A stretch of 64,000 nt of DNA, taken from assembly GCA_015143295.1 (NCBI GenBank), contig CM026571.1, positions 5,413,501 to 5,477,500 of the forward strand, written 5' to 3'. Origin of the DNA: Tetracentron sinense (Eukaryota > Streptophyta > Magnoliopsida > Trochodendrales > Trochodendraceae). Below are positions 34,140 to 45,226 of the stretch, piece by piece (the first letter of the stretch is position 1; the number at the start of each line of letters is the position of its first letter). A program made the translations under genes and the position numbers. Below the pieces are notes generated by a model. That model did no database searches. It worked only from the letters and a program-made list of their open reading frames with translations, and was not told where the DNA came from.

Positions 34140-34407
34140 AGATATATATAGAATACTTGTATGTGGGTCACACAATATTCATTTACAGTGTGTGGAGTAG
34201 AAATAACTTCTTTATTTGATTCACGCGTGTACGTCTTCCAATCTTGACTTCTGGCTGATTAAGCATATTCAACAGTAGACGACCAAATAAAAAGCATATA
34301 TTATATAATAATAGTAGAAGGTTCTACTTTACGTCGAATTGATGCAATACAACATGATACATGGTGTGTTTTAGGACTATATATTAAGTAAGAGTAGTAG
34401 AAGCTTC
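34140..34407 (-). promoter_or_regulatory. LEA2 copy 4 upstream region
   Basis: TATA-like 'gatatatataga' lies at 34141. ACGCGT (34223-34228) and TTGACT (34244-34249) follow, then two heat-shock-type palindromes, GAAGGTTC (34317-34324) and GAAGCTTC (34400-34407). The 'gaattgatgc(a/g)atc' phrase after each palindrome suggests a local duplication. Confidence 0.6.
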
Positions 34408-34682
34408 TACTATCTATTGAATTGATGCGATCCATTCGAGGGTACCGAGAGACTAAATAAACATGAGTCTTACAAAATAAATAAATAAGCATGAGTCAAG
34501 GCCGAGTTTGCTCAGAGATAGACGAATCAACTCGAATTGACTGCTTAATGAGTCATGAACAGTATAGGTTTTAATGCGTAGGTAGTTTGTGGAGTTTTTG
34601 AGGAACACTCTGATGGAGTAATATAGCCCAAAAATGGGAGGTCCAGTACTTTTAAGAGTTCAAACTTCCTTTTACTTATATT
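34408..34682. repeat. Duplication-unit spacer
   Basis: Contains 'tcatgaacagtata..ttaatgcgtaggtag' and 'agcccaaaaatgggag', shared with the DNA upstream of copies 2, 3 and 5. No gene. Confidence 0.55.
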
Positions 34683-35026
34683 CTCTACGGTTACAACGGA
34701 CTCGGGGAAGTGTTGTTATGCCCTTAAGGTTGGCACGTGTCTCTTTTGACATCCCTTATATCATGTGGTTAAGATTCAGCCACCCATAGGGTTCTCCCAC
34801 CTATTCTTTGTTTTTAGAAATAAATATTTTAAAAAAAAATTAACCCTAGGAGTTAATGAATTTAACAAGGGTTAAAAAATTTAAATATTTTTCATAATAA
34901 ACCAAGGGTAGGTGAGTTAACCCTCGGGATGAGTGAATCTTAACCACAGTTAAGAGGTGTCAATAGGGGCATTTAGCGACATCAATGGCATAAATGGACT
35001 CCCCGAGTCCCGATATTACCGTAGAG
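34683..35026. mobile_element. Fold-back element, 344 bp
   Basis: The ends CTCTACGGTTACAACGG-ACTCGGGGA and the inverse ...ccgagtcccgatattaccgtagag enclose the family core ('ggttaagattcagccaccc', 'ttaaccacagttaagaggtgtca'). No ORF of its own and no clear target duplication. It is closely related to 18376-18759. Confidence 0.65.
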
Positions 35027-35517
35027 GATTACGTTTCAATTTTCTTTGACCGAAGCCCGAGAGAATATCTTTGGCAAAAGTCATTATTGACACATTATTT
35101 TTATGACTCGAAATTCTCTCAAGTTGTAACTGAAACTCTTAAGAGTCCGGTTGCGTCCTATAAGTCAACGTGTGTTCAATTTAATATCTTTTAATTGTAG
35201 TTAAGATTCTCTAATCCTTAGGGTTCAACCATCTAACCTTGATTTTTGAAAATAATTATTAACTCTAAAAATTGAATTTGTTAACCAGAGTTAAAAAGAC
35301 GGTAAAAGAGGCTTTGTGTTGTAATTGGACTCCTTGAGTATGGTAAAACCGATTTTCAAATTTTATATTCTATCGTCTATCCTAACTAGCGAAATAAGTA
35401 ACTGATGTAGTTTAGGGATGTAATCCACTACTCTAACTGTTGCACTCTCCCTACTTCTAGGGACAAGAAGAGAAATCTCTTGTGGGGAAGGAAAATGCTA
35501 GGTCTATCTTTGTTTTT
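35027..35517. other. Spacer with fold-back remnant
   Basis: A half copy of the fold-back family lies at 35165-35325. The rest shows no gene or clear boundary. Confidence 0.4.
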
Positions 35518-35810
35518 GGCCTGGGATTGTCTCTGGCGAAGCCATTAGGGCTTATCTGGGGGTTCGGGGTTCCATAGAATAGGTGACAAGTGGTGGAGAA
35601 GTCAAAATCATGGGGCCCACGATTTTGACTTCTCCACCTCTAATAAGACATGTGGCAATAAGTGAGAATAAAGGGAAGAGATATTATATGGGGAGAAGTC
35701 AAAAAAATGGGGAGAAAATAAAATGACTTCTCCCCAGATTTTTGCCAACTGTCGCACAATGTATGGAACCCGAGAGGAGTCTCTGGCTTCGCCAGAGACA
35801 AGCCAAGGCC
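35518..35810. mobile_element. Mutator-type MITE, 293 bp
   Basis: The ends are GGCCTGGGATTGTCTCTGG and the inverse ...ccagagacaagccaaggcc. Flanking 9-mers TTTGTTTTT and CTTTTTTTT match in 7 of 9, so the duplication is decayed. It is a longer version of the 6912 element with nested 'gaagtca' inverse pairs. Confidence 0.75.
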
Positions 35811-35974
35811 CTTTTTTTTTCATCAATTCTCTTTAGATTTTAGCAAAAAGAAAAAGAATGTAATGACTGGTGACACCACAAAATATTACCACATTTTTTA
35901 TCATCTTGTTTAAAAAAAAAAGAGTTGATGAGAAGAAATATGGACTTATGGGGAAATGAGAGACCATAAAAAAA

Positions 35975-36817
35975 GGGTGGTGTTAGATGCACACCAATAT
36001 TTGATGACTGCACCCCATTAGTAAAAAAAATTCTGATTGCACACCATTAAATTAATAAAATTACTTGAATACACCAAAATAAAAAAATAACTATAAATTT
36101 TATATCTTCACACCAAAGATTTTATCGTTGGGATATAGCTCATCACCCAATTGCGCCTAGCTCTTAGGTCTGTAACCATATGCGCAGGTCTTCTCCACCA
36201 TTAATGGAGTCCTAAAAGCAGCAGGAGCAAATTAGTCTTGCCGGTATAGGAGTCTTCCCATGTCGAGTAATACAAGCAGCCTAGTTTCTTGAGGGAGTTA
36301 TAAACCTGAGATCCTTTGGAAGATAGGAAAAGAATGTTTCAGATACTCAAACAGGAGTATGTCTGTTGGTAATCTCCCTCGTAAGTCTTGAGGAGTTTCA
36401 GTTTTGTTGGCAACCCAATGGACAGCAGACTAATCCAAATAGAGTCCAAATCCTTTGAACTCTCCAAAGCTATGTTCAAATCACTGAACATGGAAGGGGT
36501 TATCATCGAGAGTTTATGTGGAGCTTTCAGTGCTCCCATGGATACTGGAGATATTCCTAAATGGGAGATCTGTAGTGATCCTTAATAACTCAAATGGAAT
36601 TTTCATCAAGATTGCGATCTTCAGGAACGATCACCATTCTAATACCATCTTCATTCCAGAGAGTGTTAAAGGTTGGGGTTGGGGTTGGCGTCAAAACTGA
36701 GATGAGAAGATGACAAGAAGCTGGGGTGCGTCAATCAAAAAACGTGAAAACCGAATAAGAAAAAAAAATAAAAATGGGGTGCGGTAATCATTTATTGGGG
36801 TGCGCCTATCACCACCC
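35975..36817. mobile_element. GGGTGGTG-ended DNA transposon with possible captured DNA
   Basis: Terminal inverted repeats of about 43 bp start GGGTGGTGTTAGATGCACACC. An 8-bp repeat TAAAAAAA (35967-35974 and 36818-36825) flanks it. The interior (36120-36720) has higher GC and more codon-like text than the AT-rich body of its relative at 57944-58679, with overlapping ORFs of 60-66 codons on both strands. This suggests a captured host or retroelement fragment that I cannot identify. Confidence 0.7.
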
Positions 36818-36859
36818 TAAAAAAATCTTAACTTTTTACCTCAAAAAGGCGGAGAGTGT

Positions 36860-38075
36860 AGTAGCATAGATTGGGACTAGTGAAACCCATTATTGATAAG
36901 GAAAACGGTAGCCTTAATGGCCCCGGCTATTAATCTCCGAGTTTAACTATGAATTGCAGCTCTAAATATATATATATTTTTAATTTGGTGCTTTCAAAAT
37001 ACGCTTTAGGGATCAGAAGGAGTTTTTTTTTGTAAACGTTGAAATAATGTAAAGGCATTTTTTTCCACACAATTCTATATTTACTCAAGTTTTGGGCGCT
37101 CAGGAAACCAGACTAATCCATAGTTACGATTCATCGTTAAACTCTTAATCTCCACTAAAGTAGAAAAGGCACAAAGAGTCTCATTGGGGCAACACTTAAA
37201 GTATTAGTTATTTTCCATTTATGGGCAATTTAAGAGCTAACACAATTATGGCTACCAATTCCCACATTGATAAACATGTTTTATAGATTGTTTGTTGAAA
37301 AAGATTTTCCTTTTTCACAAAATGATTTTCCTTTTTCACAAAATAGGCTTATTTGAGTTTCAACAGTGGTTTGGATTTGTGGAATTGAAATTGATCATTT
37401 GAATTGAATTATTTGAAATTTAAAATTACAAAATTCTGTCATATGAATGCAATACGGAATGGATGGAATTGAATTGTACAATTTTCAATTCCACTTATTG
37501 AATAAATAAATTTTGGAAAATACTTAACGTATTGCCACACTAGACTATCTATTCAAATGTACAGTTCTCATTGGTCAAAGTCCCCTTTTTATCACACATA
37601 TATCAACTGTAATTAAAGAGTCACTCACTCTTATAGCTAAACAATCTAAGCTTGATTTTTAAACAGCAAAAAAATCAAAATATTTACTTTAATTTTATTA
37701 AGCTTAACCATAGTTGAAGGAGTGTTAAAAACAACAAGTGGCCATAGCATTTGATTAGCTATTCTAATGTGGGGTGTGCTAATCACTGTCCATCAAATTT
37801 TATTTGAAAAAAAGATTTTATTTGACCCTATGAATTTTTCCCTTTTGTCTGATCGATTTTTCAGAAACCATGAATAAGTATTAACTTGGCCAAAACTTTT
37901 GTGGATTGTGGTAAGATAGAGCATTATCGAAAGTTACATGATAAATTTCATAGCAAGCTCTTGTGTACGTCTCGGAATTATATGTTCTACTAGCTCTAAT
38001 TCTACTGAGGGAACCAAGAATTTTGATTTTAGCTGGATATAGCTAGTTAACTGGGGACTTGTATGGAGGTAGGAA
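36860..38075. repeat. Duplication-unit blocks D, E and F
   Basis: Block D ('ctccgagtttaactatgaattg', 36860-37160), block E ('aaagtattagttattttccatttatgggcaattt', 37190-37500), a fold-back remnant (37575-37745) and block F ('tgaataagtattaacttggccaaaactttt', 37865-38075) run in this order. Block F recurs at 44865. No gene. Confidence 0.65.
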
Positions 38076-38366
38076 GAGACTACACCATGGGGAGTACAAA
38101 CTGGACTCAACCGTCATGCCATCGTCCCCCAAATGGTAACGGGAGTCCCCAACATAGATAAACGATTTCTCGGATCCAGAAAGTGGACAAAAAAAAAAAA
38201 ACATACCATATGGATGGATACTGCGAAGCTAATATCGATTCTAATATTAGAAGAACAATACAAAGAATATTAACATATGATACTGGGCAGAGTATAGCTG
38301 CACAAACTTAAAGAAAATAAACCAAAATCCAACCCGTAATATAGCCCAATCCTAGAGCTTTACATA
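38076..38366. other. 3' flank of LEA2 copy 5
   Basis: Shares 'ctaatatcgattctaatattag', 'aacaatacaaagaatattaacatat' and 'cctagagctttacat' with the flanks of copies 3, 4 and 6. Probable 3' UTR plus unit DNA. Confidence 0.55.
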
Positions 38367-38996
38367 TCACTCGCAATTCAAATTCGGGATCGACCGGCTT
38401 GCCACATTAATAGTCATGGTGCAGTTCATTTCCGCTGTTTTACGTTTCTTCATCACCTTCATCACAGTCACCTTCCCACTCAACTTGGTGTGGCTGCTTA
38501 GTGTCAACATCCCTGTACTGATTTCATTGCTCAAGTTCGAATTCCCCGATAGCTGCCCAGCGGAGTTCACATCAACTACAATAGTCATTCGTCGCGTTTT
38601 TCGTGCCTTAGCGCGCCCCTTAGGAATCAGGGCTTCTCCGACCTTCATGCCGCCATAGGAGAAGGTTGCCGTGCTCTCATCAAATTTGTAGTGACCAAAA
38701 TTCTTATTCTTCACGGTGACTTCGGCAATTAGTCTCATGCTAAAGGAAGGCGACGCTGCGGTGCCAACGTTAATAGTCTCAACCGTGACAGTGCCCAACT
38801 TGACATCAGGAGTTTTGATACGCATCACAGTTAATGCGAATACAAGGATTATTATGGTTTGAAATACGGCGAACGCAGCTATATAGGCAAAACATTTGAT
38901 TCTCTTCTTCCGGCGAAGCTCAGCGGATTGCGACTCTACGTCGACTTTAGCATAACCGTTGGCCGGAGCCTGGGGATAGACCTGCTGATCAGCCAT
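38367..38996 (-). CDS. LEA2 family membrane protein, copy 5 (mosaic)
   Basis: A 209-aa LEA_2-domain protein, intact. Residues 1-145 equal copy 3 exactly: short tail, ELRRKKRIKC, membrane span and the first half of the LEA_2 domain. From residue 146 it switches to the copy 2 version, NSAGQLSGNSNLSNEISTG. The DNA from about 38466 to 38748 is near-identical to copy 2. The end reads RSIPNLNCE, with Pro where others have Gln. A conversion or unequal-crossover chimera is the simplest reading. Confidence 0.94.
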   Translation of the reverse strand: MADQQVYPQAPANGYAKVDVESQSAELRRKKRIKCFAYIAAFAVFQTIIILVFALTVMRIKTPDVKLGTVTVETINVGTAASPSFSMRLIAEVTVKNKNFGHYKFDESTATFSYGGMKVGEALIPKGRAKARKTRRMTIVVDVNSAGQLSGNSNLSNEISTGMLTLSSHTKLSGKVTVMKVMKKRKTAEMNCTMTINVASRSIPNLNCE

Positions 38997-39119
38997 CTTA
39001 TGTTGTTGGAAGGGTGAGAACTGAGAAGAGAGTTGCTCTTTTGTTTTCCTTTCTAAAGCAGTAGTGAAAGGAACTAATTAAGGATGGGAAGGAGCTGTTG
39101 GTTGCAATTGGAGGATTGG

Positions 39120-39393
39120 AACCAGATATATATATAGATACTTGTATGTGTGGGTCACACAATATGCTAGGGGGGCACCTTCCCTTAAAGTGTGTGTAGA
39201 GTAATAATCACTTCTTTATTTGATTCACGCGTCGACGACGTCTTCCAAGCTTGACTTCTGGTTGATTAAGCATATTCAATAGTAGAAGAAGCTTCTATTT
39301 TCCGTTGAAATGATGCAATCCATTCTAGGATACTTGATATGTGGCTGTGTTTTAGGACCACCGAAATATTAATTAAAAAGTAGTTGAAGCTTC
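39120..39393 (-). promoter_or_regulatory. LEA2 copy 5 upstream region
   Basis: TATA-like 'atatatatatagata' (39125) lies about 130 bp upstream of the ATG. ACGCGT (39227-39232), TTGACT (39251-39256) and two GAAGCTTC palindromes (39288-39295, 39386-39393) follow. Confidence 0.6.
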
Positions 39394-40429
39394 CACTATC
39401 TGTTGAATTGATTCGATCAATTCGAGGGTACCGAGAGATTAAATAAACATGAGTCATGGCCGAGTTTGCTCAGAGAGTCAACTCGGATTGACTGCTTAAT
39501 GCATAGGCATTTTGTTGTGTTTGTGGATGTATTAGAAGAGCACTCTGATGGATTACGGCCGATAAATGGGAGTTCCTTGTTTGGGGTTGGCTCTACTTAT
39601 CAGATCTTTGAGCCCCAAACATCAAGGGCGATTCTTTAGCCATTTGATTATCGGATGCTCGGATGCTGTTCTTTGATGAAGTCCATACATTTCACATAAC
39701 AAGGCATGTGTCCCACGACTCCCACCAACTCAATGTCCCTGAGTAAATCTTTCATCGAACCATATATCACTTTTGGCATTCGATCTCAGATCTCATATGT
39801 ATTAATAAAGTCTGACTATATTCGTAATTTTTTTAAACGCTACTTGATCATAATAGAGGTCATTTAAAAGGATGCATATCATATTTTTATTGTTTATGTG
39901 GGACGAGATTCCAAAAACGTACATGACTCCGCTTAGGTCTGTTCTTTTGCTAAGACCTATAAAGCTTGGTACTTTACACTTCTTCATAGTAGGTGATAGG
40001 AAATTTGAATCACTTTGCCAACGTTTTTAACAAGATTAATACTTAACATAACGAGATTTCAAGTCTTCCCATTTTTTATGAAATCATTCATTTTTTTTGT
40101 TGCATTTAAAGTCTTATGAGAATTGCAATTTAATATATGAAAAACATCGATGCATCGAGTTTTCAAAAGAAAACTCGCAAAGTGCAAGGCTTTATAAGTT
40201 TCTGCAAAAGAATGATCTGTTAGAGGATTTGCGTTAGTGTTTTGTTTGATACATTTTCCTGTGGCATGAGTGTTTATCGGCTAGGATTTCTTTTAAGGTA
40301 GGGTTTTGTTGGGATTTAACAACTTTACAAGAAATCATTGCCTTTAAACACTCATAGCACAGGGAATGAAATAGACAATTTGGTTCTGTAAAATTTATTT
40401 AATGTCAGTTAAAGTTGGGAGATCCATTT
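39394..40429. repeat. Duplication-unit spacer
   Basis: Contains 'attagaagagcactctgatggatta' (39530), 'agccccaaacatcaagg' (39610) and the empty site for the 28959 MITE (40220-40240). No gene. Confidence 0.55.
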
Positions 40430-40577
40430 TTGTTTTTATTTTTGCGCAGTCCAGGGGGTTAGTATCTATTGGGAGGATTGGAGTTCTTACTACTCATCAC
40501 TCGAGGGTTACTGGATCCCGACCTCTCAAATGAGAGAGGTCACACCCCACCACTGGCACAAGAGGTGGGGTGTTGTA
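40430..40577 (-). mobile_element. SINE-like element, minus orientation
   Basis: On the minus strand 'gccagtggtggggtg' (A-box-like) and 'aggtcgggatccagt' (B-box-like) head the element. The plus strand ends T-rich near 40430. A truncated copy lies at 41645-41714. Confidence 0.45.
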
Positions 40578-41480
40578 GGGCTCCGTTAGAGGATTAGCAT
40601 TAGACATAGTGATGTTTAGTAAAATTTGGGAGAAAAAAAAATAAAAGGGACAAAATATGCCCGACTCCGCTACAGGATTGTTCGAATAGAAATTCGGTAT
40701 CTAGAAGAATAAGTGAACGCGGCCAATCATTCTAGAAGAAAGAGAGAGAGAGACATTGGAGACATGTTTTGAATGTGGGCCCATTAACTAACGGTCGACC
40801 CGAGAAGACGTGGAAGTTCTTATACGCGGATGGTTGCTTGAAATGGATGAGTATCAATCAAAAGGATAGAATGGAATTACATATAAAATGGTTACCAATT
40901 TCGTCAAGCTCTTAGGGATGATGCTCACTATGTCTATATCATGACACGAGCATCCTGGTTTTTTTTTCGAGCATTGCTTAGCTGGCCGTTCCATATCTTA
41001 TCCACTTGTCAACGTTTCCCTCTTAACAACCCTCTTTACTCTGGTTAAGCTTAATTAAGTTAAAACTAAGATTTTATTTATTTTTTTTTAAAAAAAAAAC
41101 ATGATTGGATTGCTTAACTCTAGGGATGAATTAATTTTAACTATAGTAAGTGAGTATTTAAAAGTGAGGCATAGACCAATGAAGACCACCCATTCGGTTA
41201 TCAAATGGGATCCATGGGTACCATTTACTATTCTAGTGGGGGCAACACCTCAAGTATTTGTTATTTTCCATTTCTGGGCGGTTTAAGTGCAAACACAATT
41301 AAGGCTATCACTTCCCACACTGATAAAAATGTTTTATCAATTATTTATTGAAAAGGGTTTTCATTTTGCACAAATTGGCATATTTGAGTTTTAAGAGTAT
41401 GTGTAAATTTGTGGAATTGGAATTTATCAATTGAAGTGAATTATGTGAAACTAAAAATTACAAAATTGAATTTCATGCAT
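40578..41480. repeat. Duplication-unit blocks C and E, copy 3
   Basis: Block C (40780-41000; 'gacccgagaagacgtgg', 'atgacacgagcatcctgg'), a fold-back remnant (41000-41175) and block E (41235-41480). The short ORFs are not conserved. Confidence 0.6.
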
Positions 41481-42184
41481 TGAGTCCAAAAATCCTTTTT
41501 TTTTGGGTAACAATAATCGGTCATTTGAAAACAATGAGCTCTTTAAAAAGTCATGTCACTTCTCCTCTACTTATCTAGTCCACCAACCAAGATAAGCCAA
41601 GCCAATACGAAAATGGTTAGAATTGATTTGAGATCGATGGAATGGATCCCCAGACCTCTCACATGAGAGAGGCCACACCTCACCACTAGCGCAAGAGGTG
41701 GGGTGTTCTAGTGCTCCGTTAGAAGATTAGCTTTTTTTTTTGTTGATAAGTTTAACTAATCACACACACAATACACATAGCACACACACTAAGCATTTTT
41801 TAAAAATAATTTTAACTAACCACACACAATACACATTGCACACACACGTCCTACAATCTCAACTTCAAGCCTATAACCATACTCACCCCTCAAAAAAGAG
41901 GGGTGAGGTGAGAATACTTCAAGGAAAAGGTCTCTCGGTAACCGTTACGTTAGTGGATTAGCATTAGTTATAATGATGTTTAGTAAAACTGGGGAGAAAA
42001 ATAAGTAAAAAGGACAAAATATGTACGACTCGGCTACCGGTTAGACTTTCCTCCGAGTTGGGAGAATAAGTGAAGGCGTAAATCAGCAATAATGGATTAA
42101 AGTAGAATGATCTATCTGAATCGTGTGAGCCATTAGTCATTCTAGAAGAGAGAGAGAGAGAGAGAGAGAGAAAAAGATCAAACA
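41481..42184. other. Spacer with SINE fragment and CA-rich repeat
   Basis: A truncated SINE-like piece lies at 41645-41714. A tandem 'cacacacaatacacat..cacacacac' repeat (41760-41850) and a (GA)n run (42148-42172) follow. No gene. Confidence 0.5.
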
Positions 42185-43174
42185 TGTGGGCCCTTTAACT
42201 AACGGGCAAGTTCTTTTACGCGGATGGTGGCTTGAAATGGATGACTAATCAATCCAAAAGATTGGAATGCAATTACATCGATTGGTTACCAATTTCGTCA
42301 AGCTCTTACGGATGATGCTCACTATGTCTATCTCATGACACAGCATCCTGTTCACTTTTCAAACAACATGAATTTCATAACCACGCCAATGACGTCCACA
42401 TTCTTTTACTAGACAGGGACATCGTGACCATCCCAATACAAGGTTTTTTTTTTTTTTTAATTGTAGAAGAGGGGTCTTCAAACAGGGGTCAGTTGTTAGT
42501 AGATTATATTGCTACTTACCGTCGGTCAGATGTTTCAATTCAAGTGCACACTAGTGGACTGGAACCAGAACCGGAACCTGAACGAGAGTGTGGTCAGAGA
42601 GACACACACAACCAATGGGACAAGCCTTAGCTTCCCTTCCTGTACAAGTTTCGGAAAGAGCAATAGTCCGCTCCACGAGGGAGTAGCGAGTTAATGTAAG
42701 AGCCACCCCTTCAACTGCCTTCAACTCGGATTAAATTCTTTAGATCCTGTGGTTAATTTTTTCTTAAAACTAAGGGAAGATGGGTGAACTTAAGGAGTCA
42801 GTGAATCTTAAGCCACAACTAAATGAAATTTAAAAGAAGACACATATGAAGAAAAAGAGAGCGGAGAAGCCCTGATTACAAACTCTCCATAGTAGGTACT
42901 ATCGCCAACCGCCAAAGTCCGTGTCAGGATCATAGACATCGTGACTATCATCCATCCCAACTAAGGAAATTGCCAAATAGGTAATCTTTGCATGTAGGGA
43001 TGTAGTTTACTCGCCCTCTTGCTTTCTCCATTTCTGAGATGACATATTTTTTTTGGTGGGGGGAAAATAGGAGCCCACCACGAAATATATCTTTAAAAGG
43101 AGGCTGTAATAGGAGAGAGTAGTACTAGTAAAACCCATCATTGATAATGAAAATGCTAGCCTTAATGGAACTTA
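42185..43174. repeat. Second copy of block C, possible NUMT patch and fold-back remnant
   Basis: Block C appears again (42185-42430), so this spacer has an internal duplication. 42460-42700 is GC-rich and contains 'ggaaagagcaatagtccgct', which looks organellar (tentative). 42705-42850 is a fold-back remnant. Block D begins at about 43100. The 68-codon ORF at 42424 starts in block C and has no family resemblance. Confidence 0.45.
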
Positions 43175-43390
43175 GAGGGCGTTTGGCAACACTATTATTA
43201 AATACTTATTTATAAATAAGTTTGTTTAGTAAAAATAACTTAGTAATAAATAAAAGTGAATAGAGTCCAAAAAAGTACTTATAAATAAGTAACTGCATAC
43301 CTACTTATTATAATTGCTTAATTATAAAAAGAGCTTATTTATAAAAACAAATTACTTATTAAGCTTATATTAGTGTTGCCAAATGCCCTC
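43175..43390. mobile_element. Tourist-type MITE with TTA target duplication
   Basis: The ends GAGGGCGTTTGGCAACAC and GTGTTGCCAAATGCCCTC are perfect inverse repeats flanked by TTA (43172-43174, 43391-43393), as in PIF/Harbinger MITEs. The body is full of 'acttatttataaataag'. Empty paralogous sites lie at about 30345-30375 and 36915-36945. Confidence 0.85.
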
Positions 43391-43587
43391 TTAATCTCTG
43401 AGTTTAACTATGAATTGAAGCTCTAGATTTCTATAAAATTTTGGTGCTTTTTAAAACATGATTTGGGATAAGAGTTTTGATTAATATTGAAATAATATAA
43501 GGTCAATTTTTATCCATACAATTTTATATATGCCTTGGGAGCTCTGAAATCCAAAGTAATCTAGAGTTCCAGTTCATAACTAAACTC

Positions 43588-43747
43588 TTAGGTGGCGTTT
43601 GAATTGGATTTTATTAGCCAAAATCTCAATTTCGTATTCCTCGAACACTATTATTTGTAAAAGTGATTATTTGACAATTAATTTCTCCACAATCAATTCT
43701 TATCACAATTGATTTTGGCTAATAAAATCTGATCCAAACGCCCCCCC
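43588..43747. mobile_element. MITE, ~160 bp
   Basis: The inverse ends 'ggtggcgtttgaattggatttta' and 'aaaatctgatccaaacgcccccc' continue into 'ttagccaaaatc/gattttggctaa'. It is absent from the paralogous block at 37131-37150. The target duplication is unclear. Confidence 0.7.
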
Positions 43748-43950
43748 ATCAATCTCTCTTAAAGGAGAAAATGACATTATTTTAGTGGGAGCAACACCTA
43801 AAGTATTTCTTCGTTTCTGTTTCTGGGTAATTTAAGAGCGAGCGCAATTAAGGCTACCACTTCCCACATTAATAAACAGGTTTTATCGATTATTTATTGA
43901 AAAAAGGTTTTCTTTTTACACAATTAGAATTATTTGAGTTTTTAAGAGTA

Positions 43951-44239
43951 CTTTTTTTTGGGGGGGGAGGGGGGGTTAAATACAATAACTAAGGGAAGGA
44001 AAACAACAAGCTAATATAACGAAGGAGTTAGGAGATGTCCCCTACAATTCCTGAAATATCGTAATTAAAAGGAAGATGTTGTCCTGAACCCAAGAGAAGG
44101 CCTCTGAAGTCCCAAACAATCGGAACCTCATACCGCTTGTTGAGCTTGGTTATAAGCTGCTAAATTCATCTGACGAAGAATGAACACATCCCTCACAGTG
44201 GAGAGGAGGTTTAAGATATACCCTTGAAAATTAGATGAA
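43951..44239 (-). mobile_element. Retroposed fragment with T-tract end
   Basis: An 8-bp repeat TAAGAGTA (43943-43950 and 44240-44247) flanks a segment that begins with a T8/G8 tract, the complement of an A-rich tail. The paralogous block at 41390 lacks the insert. The content could be a 5'-truncated LINE or other retroposed RNA, reading on the minus strand. I do not recognise a domain. Confidence 0.5.
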
Positions 44240-44419
44240 TAAGAGTATACTTGGATTTGTGGGATTAGAATTGATCATTTGAATTGAACTATGTGGAATT
44301 AAAAATTACAAAATTAAATTTCACCGAGTCCAAAATGCAGTCATTTGAATACAAAAGACTCTTTAAAAGGCCATTTCACTTTTATGTCCCTTTCTAATCC
44401 ACAACATCGGATTGTCTCT

Positions 44420-44770
44420 GGCAGCAGTCAAATTAAAAATCGTATAATTCACTCACATCCAGTCCCGTATTGACTGGGCTTGCGAGTTGGATGAGGGCAT
44501 CTCGGGTAGAAGTCAGAAAAAAGGTCTCATGTTCCACACATCATCTGACATGTGGTGATAATAAGGGAGAGATATCAATGGGGGACAAGTCAAAAATAGG
44601 GGAGAAAATGAAATGATTTCTCTCCTTTTTATTGTCACACGTGGAATGATATGTGAAGCCCAAGACAATTTTTCTCACTTCTACCCGAGATGCCCTCATC
44701 CAACTCCCAAGCCCAGTCAATACGGTAATGGATATGATTGAATTGTACGATTTTTAATTTCACTGTCTGG
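44420..44770. mobile_element. Fold-back MITE with ~85-bp arms
   Basis: Arms 'caaattaaaaatcgtataattcac..cc..cccgtattgactgggcttg' and the inverse '...caagcccagtcaatacgg...gtacgatttttaattt' enclose 'gggcatctcgggtagaagt' and its inverse. The right flank belongs to the duplication unit. The inner 'gaaatgatttctctcc' resembles the Mutator-type MITEs. Confidence 0.7.
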
Positions 44771-45226
44771 AATAATAAAATTTTATAATAATAATAAAAA
44801 AAAAGATTTAGTTGACGCTCTGATTTTTTTCACTTTTACTTATTCATTTTTCACAAACCATGAATAAGTATTAACTTAGCCAAAACTTTAGTGAATTGTT
44901 GTGAGAAAGTGCATAAACGGAAGTTACATGATATAATATCCTAGCAAGCTGTTGTGTCTTGGAATTACATGTTCTACTATTGCTGAACGAACCAATATTA
45001 ATCTTGGTTTTTACTGGATATAGTTAAATGGGGACTTGTATGGAGGAAGGAAAAGACGACACCATGTGAAAGAAAAATAAAACCAGTGACAGGAAAAATA
45101 ATCATGCCATGGATACTGTACTAAGCTAATATAGATTTTAATATTAGAAAGAACATTAATATAAGGGATACTGGACATATATAGCATAGGCGCACAAAAT
45201 AAATGGAAAGCCAAGAGCTTTACATG
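44771..45226. repeat. Duplication-unit block F and 3' flank of LEA2 copy 6
   Basis: 'tgaataagtattaacttagccaaaacttta' (44868) repeats 37868. The end matches other LEA2 3' flanks. No gene. Confidence 0.6.

Noticed and set aside
34017-34175. 53-residue N-terminal extension of LEA2 copy 4
   Set aside because: It covers the conserved leader and TATA region; all paralogues start at the later ATG and lack an extension.
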